Below, piece after piece: positions 22,677 to 33,487 of a DNA stretch of 64,000 nucleotides. The position numbers were made by a program, and so were the translations under genes. This stretch comes from Bryum argenteum (Eukaryota; Streptophyta; Bryopsida; Bryales; Bryaceae). The stretch lies in contig CM073321.1 in NCBI GenBank assembly GCA_037043015.1, positions 9,246,001-9,310,000 on the forward strand, read 5' to 3'. The notes beneath the pieces are model-generated. The model was not told the DNA's origin. It made no database searches and saw only the letters and a list, made by a program, of their open reading frames with translations. The first letter of the stretch is position 1. The number at the start of each line of letters is the position of its first letter.

Positions 22677-23954
22677 ATGATAGAAGTGCTTCAGCATCCG
22701 ATGTGGGTAGCAGAGACAGAGAAACGGGGGTTCATGTGGTGGATGGATAATAGGGTGAAGGATGCACTCTGGAATCCCAAGGTTGTAATAGCCAAATATG
22801 GAAAGATGTTTCGGGAGGGTGATGAGGATTTTGTTGACGTGGTGAATAGGGCTGATTGTTTTTCTGCCCATATGAGGGCATTTTCAAAGAATTCACACCG
22901 TCGAGGCTCTGGAACATGGTGGCAATCCATTGAGGGACGACAAACTCAAACCATGCGATTGACTCATTTGGTTACCATTCCGGATACAACCCAAATCATA
23001 CGAGTTGACAACACGAGGTTGAAGGGGCGGTATGGTACTATTATCAAAGTTCGCTTTGAAGGTGTTGCAGGCATTGAACCATTTCGGGAATTTGCTGCAA
23101 AAACTTCCATTCACTTGTTGACACGACCGGAGTTGGCAAAATTGGAGCATATGAATGAGTCTATGGCGATAAGGATTAGACACCCTGGTGTGATCCGCTT
23201 TGTGGCCATTCATCCAGTGAAGAATCATGGCTATGCGTTCTGGTGGAATGGCGGGACTATTCGAGAGATGCTGAACCGCGATATGGATTATGGTGACGAT
23301 GTCTTTGTACATTTGAACTTTGGGAATTACCCTGATGACGAGGTTATTCGGGCTCATCAACTGATTCGATTCCGTAAAAAACGGATAGAGCTTGCTTGGG
23401 CGTTGTTGCATATCATGAACGAGGTCCACAAGAGCCACCACCTCCATAACGATATATGTCCAGATAATATCCTTCTCCACTTCCCTGCTGATGAATCACA
23501 AGTGTATATCGGAGTATGCGATTGGGGCTTTTCCACAACGGTTCAGGAACCAATGCAATCCCTTTATACATTCACAAAATGTGAGGACATGGTGGAGACC
23601 CTGCGAAAACGTTATTGGGTAGATCCACGAGTGGCGTTCTTGTACAAAGCGGGTGAGGATTTACAGGTTATTCCAAAATACTCGATTGCTTCGGAGGAGT
23701 TTGCCACGGCCCGCATAGCACAAAGAATTAATGGGATGACCATGTCTACGGCGTACGAGAGCTTGCAATGTGAAAACCGAAATACTTCGGTATTCTCCAA
23801 TGAAGACCTTGCACAAGCTTTCCATCTTTACATGGATAGAGTATGCAACGAGAGTCGTGACGGCGCTGGAGGGTTGTCCCATATCATCTCACGCTTTAGC
23901 GAAATGTTTCATTGGCCTACGCCTCATGAGCATTTTCGGACGAATTACGAATAG
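22677..23954 (+). CDS. Kinase-like protein, 425 aa, directly after the CACTA right end
   Basis: A long uninterrupted ORF. Residues 1-110 are a domain I do not recognise (WW and WWQS motifs). Residues about 113-310 follow a protein kinase fold: a Gly-rich loop-like LKGRYGTIIKV, a beta-3 Lys at about 142 (FAAKTS), a C-helix region, a catalytic loop HNDICPDN (257-264) in place of HRDLKPEN, and CDWGFS (281-286) in place of DFG. The beta-3 Lys, catalytic Asp, Asn and metal-binding Asp are kept; the HRD Arg is Asn and the usual Lys two residues after the Asp is Cys. The ATG lies 2 bp after the CACTA terminus, so the true start may have been upstream and lost. Convergent with the gene at 25165-26727. 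Activity cannot be judged. Confidence 0.6.
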   Translation: MIEVLQHPMWVAETEKRGFMWWMDNRVKDALWNPKVVIAKYGKMFREGDEDFVDVVNRADCFSAHMRAFSKNSHRRGSGTWWQSIEGRQTQTMRLTHLVTIPDTTQIIRVDNTRLKGRYGTIIKVRFEGVAGIEPFREFAAKTSIHLLTRPELAKLEHMNESMAIRIRHPGVIRFVAIHPVKNHGYAFWWNGGTIREMLNRDMDYGDDVFVHLNFGNYPDDEVIRAHQLIRFRKKRIELAWALLHIMNEVHKSHHLHNDICPDNILLHFPADESQVYIGVCDWGFSTTVQEPMQSLYTFTKCEDMVETLRKRYWVDPRVAFLYKAGEDLQVIPKYSIASEEFATARIAQRINGMTMSTAYESLQCENRNTSVFSNEDLAQAFHLYMDRVCNESRDGAGGLSHIISRFSEMFHWPTPHEHFRTNYE

Positions 23955-25164
23955 GAAAACGTAGAATTTGTTTTACTCATATCAGTTTTATTATAGTTTA
24001 TGAATTAGTATGCATGTTCTATTTTTACTCCAACAATACTCTTTGTTTCAAATGCATTGCATGCCTTTCAAATTTTGGCCCACCAAGTACACTTATGTTT
24101 ATTATTATATTTTGCCCCTTTGCACCATTTGGATGAGGCCTTTAGGGTAAAGCCCAAAAAAACCTAGTGATTCAATTTTTAAGTGTTGGTTGGGTAATTC
24201 AAAATTAGCGATTTATCTTCTATTTTTCTTCTAATATGTTTATAAGCCAATCACTACTGAAATTCCAAAAATATTTAAGTCATAATATTTACCAATTTTA
24301 CAGTGGCAGCCTCCAGAAATTACCAACACAAGCTCAAAATGTATTAGTAAATTATGAATTATATATTTCAAAATTTGTCAAAACTTTAGATTATAGAAGA
24401 CTTTTAGAAATAAGTTACCTCAAAAATCACAAACTCCTACACTCACATAACCCACTTTAAGTTCTTTATAATACGAAATATACGTAACGACGTGCATGTT
24501 TTACTATAGTATTGTTTTCGGACCTGCTTTTAGAAAATAACTTGCATGAATGTCAATCAAGAGGAATGAGGCTTCCAAATTTTGCATGAATTTACTACAC
24601 TTGATTACATACATGGGAAAAAATATGACCAAAATTTTGTTGGTAACAATCTCCAACTCCCCCTTTGCACCGTGGAAACACTGCCTCCGGAGCAAAGCCC
24701 AAATAAAGTTTTGAACAAAATTTGGATGTTAGGATCTCGCAAATGATAAACATCCTAAGGTCACTTTTTAAAATAGTAACTTAAAATAGGCTTCGGTTCA
24801 CGATCTTACGGTTGAATGTGTTAAATAGATAAAAATAATTCGTACATACTTCGAGAGTACATAGACGTAGGAAATCGTAGTTTTGAGCAGGAGGTTTCAA
24901 CTTTCAAGCTTCCAAAAACACTAAAATTCTTAGTGGTTAATAAATGGAATCATAACATATTTACTCAAATAAATGTGTAATATAGGTCATGGTCCTACAT
25001 TCCTTATATCATTCATATGATGTCCGTTTACCAACAAAACATGGTTAAGAAGGTCTTAAAAAATGACCTCTACCATATGGAGAATAGAGTTCTCATCCAA
25101 ATACTACATCTACGTACAGTACATTACAACATGCCTATATGTAAATGTATAACTACTTTGCATC
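23955..25164. other. AT-rich spacer between convergent genes; no gene seen
   Basis: About 1.2 kb of AT-rich sequence with scattered short ORFs lacking recognisable features. It would contain the 3' ends of both flanking genes. Confidence 0.5.
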
Positions 25165-26727
25165 CTAGTCCTTATCATCTTGTGTTCCCCTTGGCCCTGC
25201 TTGGTTGGAGAACCGCCCTCGCGAATAAGCATCATACAAGCGCTGCTCGTCGTAAATACGATCATTTTCAAGCTTGCGGATGTACTCCGCTTGACTTTGA
25301 ATTGTTGCCTCTCGTAGTTGTCTTTCAAACTCTGCATCTTCTTCTTCACGAGTTCGGAATGGTGGCGGGGGAGTGTCCTTACTCCCATATGCATATTGGC
25401 CATACCCAGGATATGGATACTGAGTGATATGCTCTTCATGATCCTTGTTCCGGTAATTCCAACTGAGCTCGTATTCATCTCTTGCTTGACTTGGAGTACG
25501 GTACTCGGGATTGGTAATAGCTCTACCGTACTCGCCGTGATGATCATGCGTATCTCTTGGATACGTTGGTCTAAAGCTATCTGGAACCTCAGGTCTTCTA
25601 TCGTATTGGTTGTGAGCATCGTATGATCCAGTAGGATACGTTGTGGGGTACCTTTCTCGAATGTTAGGTCCTCTCCTATACTGGCCTCGAGACTCGTATG
25701 TGTCCCTTGGATGTGTTGGGATATGGTACTCTGGACTACTGGTACCTCTACCATATTGGCCGGGAACATCGTTAGATTCCCGAGGATATGTCGGCGTATA
25801 GCTCTCCGGAGCACTCATTCCACCGTATCGGCCTCCTGACTCGTATGTATCCCGAGGATATGTTGGCATATATCTTCCTCCAGCATTCGGACTTGTATCG
25901 TTTTGGCCTCTGGATTGGTACGTATCCCTTGGATGCTCTGCCCTATATCTCTCAGGAGTAGTGGTTCCCGGACCGTATATATTGCTATCGGGATAATACC
26001 CACCACTTCCTATGCCAAAAGATATTGGTGTCATACCCCTGTTATTGCTGCGATTATAATTATCTGTTGTGTGACCCCCATATCCCCTTGGAGGTGTATG
26101 TTGTTGATGTTCAATTTGACGCTCGTATCCCCTCGGAGGTGTATCTTGTTGATGTTCTGTTTGACCCTCGTATCCCCTCGGAGGTGTATCTTGAGAAATT
26201 CGTGTTTGACCTCCATATCTCCTTGGAGGTGTACTTTCTTCATCTTGAACTTCCGACATCTCCGTATATGTCCGATTCGACCAAAGGGGCATACAATCAC
26301 TGGGTCCAAGCCAACTAGTTGGTATGAAATCATTGCTCCGATCCAATTCGGCAACATTCAAACCTGTTACGGTGCTCCAATTCACGTTCTTATGTAGAAC
26401 GATTTCTGCCCAAACCATAGCCATGTTGGAATATAACATGATTTCCGGCCTAGTATTCCATACGCCAACGGCAATGGTCACTTCATGATATCAAAGCGTG
26501 AAATGTTGACTTGTGCAACTGCTGGCTAGACCTTCGCGTCGTGGCCCCGATATAATCGCTTGATTTCTTGGCCATAACTTCATGAGGTGTTTCATCTTCA
26601 CATATTGTATGCACATGGTGCAATTCCAAATTCTCGCCGGTTCATCTTCCCATCCACCTTTGGCGACACAATTTGGATCATCAGTTGCTTCCCAGTCCAT
26701 CTCCGGGGCCTTAGCCCTTGGGTGCAC
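25165..26727 (-). pseudogene. Two-part protein: conserved N-terminal domain plus Tyr/Arg/Pro-rich disordered tail (one internal stop)
   Basis: From ATG at 26727 one frame runs to 25165 (about 520 codons) with a single TGA near 26491. Residues up to about 150 form a domain shared with the RING-H2 gene at 33488: YVKMKHLMKLWP pairs with HVKMFHIGKLWP, and AMVWAEIVLHKNVNWST with AMVYAELILQWKINWST. The rest is low-complexity: DTPPRGYEGQTEHQQ-type repeats (three to four copies), then about six repeats of the PTYPRDTYESRGQY type. It ends in a charged coiled coil (FERQLREATIQSQAEYIRK) and an Arg/Gly tail. Such tails often drive condensate or RNA binding, which is inference. Upstream lie a TATA-like box and a GC array. 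Confidence 0.55.
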
Positions 26728-26879
26728 TAGTACGTCGTTCCCTCGGCATATTGTTCAGCCACAAGAAAAAAAACTGCAAAAAAAGGGGTCAGTTATCAAG
26801 AGGGGACTCCGAGGAGCGCAGTCGACATGGAAAACCACAAACGACCAGGGCGCACACCACGAGTGAAGGGAAATGAGCC

Positions 26880-27215
26880 CCGGTCGGCTATTTATGCCGA
26901 TCGGGGCGGTCGGCCGATTCGTCCGTTTGCCCGGCCGTCCGATCTCGGTCGGCGTGATCGGGGCCGATTCCGCCATCGGTCGGCTGAATCGGTCGGCCAA
27001 TCCGATGCCCGCAATGGCGACCGATCGAGCCGCCCGACGGCCGACAGATCCGTCGCGGCCGCCGGATCCGGCCGGTCCATCGCGTCGACCGATTCCATCA
27101 TGCGGCCGACGGATCCGACGGCGGCCGTCCGACGGGTCGCGAGGGCGGTCGCTCGCCGTCCGATCTGGTCGCCGGCCTCAAAGGCGGTCGGCCGTCCCCG
27201 CCCTCGCCGGCAGTC
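26880..27215 (-). promoter_or_regulatory. GC array 1 with embedded TATA-like box (26889-26895)
   Basis: A block very rich in CpG with many CGGTCGG, GGCCGAT and CCGTCCGA motifs on both strands, lying just upstream of the minus-strand gene. ATAAATA on the minus strand (26895-26889) is 162 bp before the ATG at 26727. The composition contrasts sharply with the AT-rich DNA on its right. ORFs through it are composition artefacts. Confidence 0.6.
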
Positions 27216-27218
27216 TTG

Positions 27219-27220
27219 TT

Positions 27221-27252
<32 letters not shown>

Positions 27253-27259
27253 TTTTTTT
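27219..27259 (+). repeat. Poly-T tract bordering GC array 1
   Basis: About 40 T residues with one C interruption abut the GC array. This could be the poly-A end of a retroposed sequence on the minus strand or simple microsatellite growth. Confidence 0.7.
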
Positions 27260-29980
27260 GACAAAATGGTGGATTTCCATTGCAAGAAAGAAAATGAACA
27301 CCGATGCAGAACCAGGTCTTGTTTTTTTATTTTTTCAAACATGGGGCATGCTTTCCCATGGCCCACGAAAAAAGGAATTATTTTTTAATAGTTTAGGTCT
27401 TGGATTATTTTGCAATGATGTTCTATCTTGGAAAAATTAAAATAATACATGGTTTTTCAGCAGAAGTTTCTCATTCATCCATCGTTGGATTTCAATTTTG
27501 TTAGTTCGGTTGTATTTGAATTTGGAACTTGTTTTTCTACCGGGAACCTTACTTCCATCCAAGATGCGACGAAGATATGCCATTCACTTTTGAGCAAAGG
27601 ACCTACTTTTCAATCCACGCCAATACCTATAATAATTGCATTCTCACTTCAAGGTGAATATGATGAAATTTTATGATCTTTGTTGAGTAATAATATGTTA
27701 TGATCTCGCAATCTACGGGGCTTCATGAGTCCAAATTTCCTCCACATGACCAAAACCAAGTCTTCTACAATGTTGTACGGTTGAGATCTAGATTGCTAAC
27801 CTTCATTTTCATCTCTCGCACTTTGCAAAACGTGTGTTTCTAGGCTCTAGAGTCTACACCCCCCTTGGGCATTTGAGGTTAAGGGTTACAAACTTACAAT
27901 GAACATGTATTAGCAAAAAAATAAATTTTATCATGAACTATAATAGAAGGCTATTGGCATTCATGAAAATATGTGTAGGTATAAAACATATAACATATAA
28001 ATTCCATTATACATACATGCATCCCAAATTTAGAACCAAGGATGATAGAATCTAGTGTATCCTAATTTGTGTCTTCCATGTGAATGTGAGGTTTAAAATA
28101 TTATATTTCTATAAGACTCTTATGGATATAAATTAACTTATGTAGAGGTAATGTTTAAGCATAGAGAATGCATATAAATAATATAAAATGCGTGTGATCA
28201 TTACTCCTAACTCCTACATGATAATGAATCTTTCTCACATTCATGCTTTGTATTCTTTTGGCTTCCTGTATGAATTATATGTACTTATTGGATTTCATTC
28301 TAGCATTTCGTATTCTTACAATAGTATTGAGTTCAAACGTTCATTATATGTATACTGAGAATATTAAACTCTACAACCTACATACTATATTTAGAAAATT
28401 ATTTAATTCTAAAAGCAAAATTTCATCATTTACTTTCATCATATACTCTTTAATTTTATTATCATATATGTTTCTTTCAAATTTGTTGAGTCTAACCCAC
28501 TTGAATTTTATGTAAATGGACGTGGTTTTATTTATACCGTATATAATAATTACTCATATTTTCTAATATCATTCTTATTCACATTATAATTAGAATACTT
28601 CAAAATGACTTATAGAAACAAAATAAGTTTTTTTTTTGCAATAGGATCTAAGATTATATACTCCCCAAACGTAGTGCCTATTTTTAACCAAATGACGCAT
28701 TTCCAAAATAAGGGTCCTATATTAAAATGAAGATGCACAATTTACATTCTCAACCATGTAATATTGTAATAGAGTTATAGAGCATGTGTGACCATTTAGT
28801 TTCATAACTTTGGTATTACCGTGTTAGGCCTTAAGTTGACCGCATTTAGACATAAGAATACTCTTAACTTAAAAAACATTGTGCTTAAACAACTCATTCT
28901 ATTATTGGCTATTTTTGTTTGACACCCTTGAACTAAGCTAGGAGTATATTTATATTGTAGTACATATAATTGTACTTAATTTGCACATATTCTTTTTACA
29001 TAATTATTAGTAGCATTTTTATTATTGTATTTATTTGAATAATTATTTATTTACCTCTTACAAAGGTAATAGAAACACGATTCTATTGTTTTCTATTTTG
29101 CGATCACAAATAAAGAGAAGTAAAAAGGGAGACAAATAAATTTTTGAAAATATCCCACTCTATAAGTTTTTAACATATGACATCAACTTATAAAGATTGG
29201 TGTTGGAAATATTTGGAAACTCAATTGTGTGTGGAATGAAAATAATGGATTCGTGTATGTATGGTGTAGTATTGAATTATATTTTTAATCGATTACAATG
29301 CCACTTTTCTCCATCGCATTGTTATTATTTGCAAAATAATCTATTTTTTATTTATTTTTGTTTGAAGAGGTTATTGACATGGAATGAATCACGAGTTTAT
29401 TGCAAGGAATATATTGGTAGTATTTTCAACATTCAACATAGGGGATCTAAGATTATAGACTCCCCAAACTTAGTGCCCATTTTTAACCAAATGTCGCATT
29501 TCAAAAATAAGGGTCCTATATTAAAATGAGGATGCTCAATCTACATTCTCAACCATGCAATATTGTAATAGAGTTATAGTTGTAGGTCATGTGGCCCAAA
29601 GTTGAGTCATATAGCCTCATAGATTACGAGATCATAATATGTTAGTACACAAGAGAATTTACGAAATTTCATCATTTCCAGATTGAAGTGAAAATTCATA
29701 TAACAAAGCTACTGCAATTATGAAATCTCCAAGTAAACCATAAACCTAAATCCTAAACCCTAAACCCTAAACCACTGAACCCCATCCGTGAATAAAGAAT
29801 ATATAGCATTTCACAAATCAACATAGGATTCCTTTTTTCATTGTGTAATAATCACTAAGAATCTAATAACAGAAATCTGAGAGGGATTAAAATTTAAAAA
29901 GGATCCTATGAAATTTTGAAAGATTTCAGTAATACATTGGAAACTAAGAATTAAAATAAAAGAAAAAAAAAACCCAAAGC
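27260..29980. repeat. AT-rich non-coding region with duplicated modules
   Basis: No gene is seen in 2.7 kb. A module of about 140 bp (GATCTAAGATTATA...CTCCCCAAAC...GTAATAGAGTTATAG) occurs at about 28643-28785 and again at 29442-29580. A second module (TTATTTGAATAATTATTTATT... to TATAAGTTTTTAACA, about 29025-29175) recurs at about 30995-31145. The repeats suggest decayed non-coding elements or local duplications. Confidence 0.6.
29752..29773 (-). repeat. Short interstitial telomere-type repeat (CCCTAAA)
   Basis: CCTAAACCCTAAACCCTAAACC, about three units of the plant telomere repeat, in an AT-rich setting next to dispersed repeats. Too short to mark a chromosome end; a telo-box or repair scar is likely. 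Confidence 0.7.
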
Positions 29981-29984
29981 GCCC

Positions 29985-30165
29985 GGCTCGATGGCGATGT
30001 ACGATCGGTCAATCTGGGCCGCTCGTGCCCGGCCGACCAATCTGAGGGACCGCATGACCGGCCTACCGACCGACCAGGCGACCGGGGACCGGCCCGGAGA
30101 CCGACCGGGCAGCCTGTGGTCGGCCTGGCGACCGACCGGTCGACTATCCGTCGGTCGGCCCGCGT
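29985..30165 (+). repeat. GC array 2 (CGACCGACC/GGTCGGCC-rich), no gene attached
   Basis: An isolated CpG-rich block with CGACCGACC, GACCGGCC and GGTCGGCC motifs, like arrays 1, 3 and 4. About 90 bp to its right there is a weak TATATTTAG, but no ORF with recognisable content follows, so it may be the end of a deleted or non-autonomous element. Confidence 0.55.
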
Positions 30166-31559
30166 ACCTCCCTCCCCCTCCTCTTCTTGCCTCTCCCCAG
30201 AAGGCCAGAACTCCCTGTTTCCTCAACTTCTCTCACTTCCCTGCATTGCATATTTGCATTTCTATATTTAGCGTCTCGCGTCCACGTGGCGTCTAAATCG
30301 GGGTAGGGAATGTTCTGACAAGGGAATGTCGGGAAGATCTCTTTGTCAGAAACAAGAATGTTTTATGACAAAGATACTCTAGGCTCTAAATAATTCTATA
30401 ATAAGGGACTCTTTACAAGAGGAGTCAAGGCCAACATATCTCCCATGCCGATTCCCCCATTTGTGAAGGTGTTGGGAGTTGGTGCCCATTTCTAGAAGGA
30501 AAACGAAGGTTATGGGACCAATTCTTATTATTAGCTAGAGTCCATGTTTTAGATTTGTTCTCATTGATTTTATTTCTTACAAATATTCTTTCTTAATTTG
30601 AATCAAGAAAACGCTTTTAGGCCATGAATTGACATTCATTTCTTGAATGTCCCAACTTTTGTCAAAAATTGATCCATTCTCACAACGAGATGTTCTCATG
30701 TATTGGCCCCATTAATGGCTTGGCCCCTATTGTGCACTTTGAGGTGGCCCTAAATCCTCTCATATCACGTTCGAGACTTTTTAGCTATTCCTTGATGAGA
30801 GTATACTTATGTCTAACATTGGAGAGATCTAAGTATATATTAAATGTAGGTGAGCATGTGTGAGTAATTTGTTTTCATAACTTTGGTATTACTGTATTAG
30901 TCAATATTTAAACTTCCTATTTAGCCCTTAAGTTGTCCACATTTTATGGTCTATATTATTTGATGTGCATTTAGAAATAACTCCATCGTTGTGTATTTAT
31001 TTGAGTAATTATTTATTTACCACTTATAAAGGTAATAGAAATACAGTTCTATTGTTTTCTATTTTGTGATCATAAATTAAGAGAAGTAAAAAGCGTTACA
31101 AATAAATTTATGAAAATATCGCACCCTATAAGTTTTTAACACATGGCAATAATGGCATCAACTTATAAAGTTATAATCATATTTGATCTTGTACACGTAT
31201 AGTACTTCTATTTTATGTTAAAAGAAGTTGATTATTCTTATATTAGAAACTTCGATTGATTGATTAGGGAATAGAATATTTTGAATAGCCATCGCTTTTT
31301 CATTTAGAGTATATTGTGGATAAAATCACTTGTGGATAGGATTTAAGATTTATGGTCTAGGATTTATTAATTTTTCCTGGCTAATATTTTTATTTTTCCA
31401 TATCCAATACATTATTTTATAAACCTTTGTAGGCTAATTCCTTTATTATATATTGGACATGTTATAGTCTCATCCCGGATGTTGGTTTTGAACTCGGGTC
31501 CCCTCTGAAATGAAAAGAATTAACTAAATAATATATATACATTATACGGTAAAGATAGA
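30166..31559. other. AT-rich non-coding region; no gene seen
   Basis: Holds the second copy of the 29.0 kb module and otherwise short ORFs without features. Confidence 0.45.
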
Positions 31560-31797
31560 GCGGTTTTTGCTAAAAACATATTTAGAGTTAAAGTCACTCT
31601 ACATAAATAGCGGTTTTTGCTAAAAACATATTTAGAGGTAAAGTCACTCTACATAAATAGCGGTTTTCGCTAAAAACATAGTTAGAGGTAAAGTCACTCT
31701 ACATAAATAGCGATTTAAGGCTAAAAATTTACTTAGAGGTAAACTAGTTCTATATAAATAGTGGTTCTCTTTAAATACATATTTAGAGGTAAAGCAA
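31560..31797 (+). repeat. 50-bp tandem repeat, about five copies
   Basis: Units begin GCGGTTTTTGCTAAAAACAT and continue TTTAGAG(G/T)TAAAG to CATAAATA. Copies start at 31560, 31610, 31660, 31710 and about 31761, with divergence rising rightward. Non-coding minisatellite. Confidence 0.85.
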
Positions 31798-33060
31798 ATC
31801 AATTCTACTTTGTGTGCTAGAACTATAAATCAAAAAGTAAATACATAAATATACATACTATACATGTATATAGTAAATATTATATTTATTATATATTCAA
31901 CCATAATACAATACAATTATAATATATATTATATATAATAAATACCTTCATATACATATTCCACTTTGAAAATAGAAAGTACATACATAAATATACATAT
32001 TCTAATTTATTAATACATAGTATATACATAAATATACACATCCTACTTTAAATGTAAATAGTTTAAATACATGAAGAGTTAGATTTCTCTAATTGATCTA
32101 TTGATAAGATTTGTTTTTAGAAATAGGAATGTAAAAGACTATAGAAAGACTTTTAGGTGGATATATAAACTCGTGGGTAAGAAGGTAGAGACTATTTTTT
32201 GTTGTGAGTTCTTTGGTTATATTTATATACAATTGTTATATTCGATATGAAAATTGGAGTTCTTATCTATCTATCTTGTTGAAGAACAATAATTACCAGT
32301 TTATAATTATCCTATTAGTATAAGAAATTCGTTCCAAGGGAGACGGTTAAGTAGGAACTTTTAAGCAACTAGGTCTAATTTTTTAAAAAAACCTAAAACA
32401 AACCTAAAAAAACAACTTCAAATTGGTAGAGAAAGTTTGCACAATTTGGGAAGAAAGTTTTATCCCCATATCTTTTTTCTTGAGATCTATCTCACGTTTA
32501 TTTACATGCGCTTCTAACGTTGGTAATTGTATCTTCTAATTCAAAATCACTCAAAAGATAGAATTTGGTACAGAGGGCGTTTATTTAGTGTCCATTAAGG
32601 ATGCCCTAATACACATACTGTTGTAAGTCATGTGGATAAAAGTTTGATTCATAGAGCATCATAGATTGCGAGATGATAATGTATTAGTACACAAGAGAAT
32701 TTACGAAATTTCATCATTTTCAGATTGAAGTGAAATTCATAACAAGTTGGTTTTGAGGGGTTTTGGCACTTTTTACGGCCACTTTATATTAGAGGCCATT
32801 TGAAGTTGGGCCCATTTGGAGTTGAGCCCACTTGGACTTAAAGTGGGCCTTAACTTTAGCTGTACTTTACAAAGTGGGTCATAGAGTGGATCTTGCAATA
32901 TAAAGTCCTAATGCCCACTTCGAGGGCCCAAATTTAAAATTTTAGAGAGAGTTAGATTCTCATTGGTTGATGCCTAGGGTTTGTAAACGGGCCCAAGAAA
33001 TTTTTGGGTTAGGGTTTAGAGCGGGCGGCGGCGGCAATCCGCCAGAGCCCGCGTCGCGAA
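31798..33060. other. AT-rich non-coding region with a dispersed repeat copy at 32621-32745
   Basis: TA-rich microsatellite-like stretches (31850-32040) are followed by ordinary AT-rich DNA. The block TGTAAGTCATGTGG...GAAGTGAAATTCATA is the third copy of the family seen at 2395 and 29581. No gene. Confidence 0.5.
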
Positions 33061-33062
33061 GG

Positions 33063-33297
33063 TTCGGTGGTCAGGGTCGGTCGGCCAGGCCCGGGCGGTC
33101 CGGACGATCAGTCGGCCGGTCCGGGGGATCGGTCGGCAGGTCCGGGGGATCGGTCGGCAGGTCCGGGGGATCGGTCGGCAGGTCCGAGGGATCGGTCGGC
33201 AGGTCCGGGGGACCGGTCGGCCGGTCTAGCGATCGGTCGGCCGGTCCGGGGCTTCCGACGGCCGGGCCCGGTCGGCGGTTCGGTCGGCCGGTCCGGC
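33063..33297 (+). promoter_or_regulatory. GC array 3: 21-bp tandem repeats upstream of the RING-H2 gene
   Basis: About seven units of GATCGGTCGGCAGGTCCGGGG (21 bp) with small variants, embedded in further GGTCGGCC-rich sequence. It ends 10 bp before a TATA box. Because 21 is divisible by three, it produces long false ORFs of Gly-Arg-Ser-rich peptides. Confidence 0.75.
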
Positions 33298-33307
33298 ATG
33301 AGGGCAC

Positions 33308-33313
33308 TATAAA
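33308..33313 (+). promoter_or_regulatory. TATA box of the RING-H2 gene
   Basis: TATAAA flanked by CAC...GGGCC, 180 bp before the ATG at 33488 and directly after GC array 3. Confidence 0.6.
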
Positions 33314-33487
33314 GGGCCGTCCGGCTTCATTTTGCACCACTTTCTCTCCTCATGGTAACCCAATTCGAATGTTCTCCAGTTCCTAAGGCGCCTGCTGCAT
33401 TCTAGTTGGAGAGGAGAAGGGGGTCGGTTTTTTTTCACATTTGTTGCGGCTACTTCGTCCCGTGGATCCTTCGGTGATACTTGCACG

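Noticed and set aside
27098..27366. Lysine-run ORFs on the minus strand
   Set aside because: They read through the poly-T tract at 27219-27259.
31560..31797. Possible CRISPR-like array
   Set aside because: Units are contiguous tandem copies without unique spacers, and the sequence is eukaryotic.
32967..33386. Long Gly/Arg/Ser-rich ORFs on both strands
   Set aside because: They are translations of the 21-bp GC array; all frames stay open because the unit length is a multiple of three.
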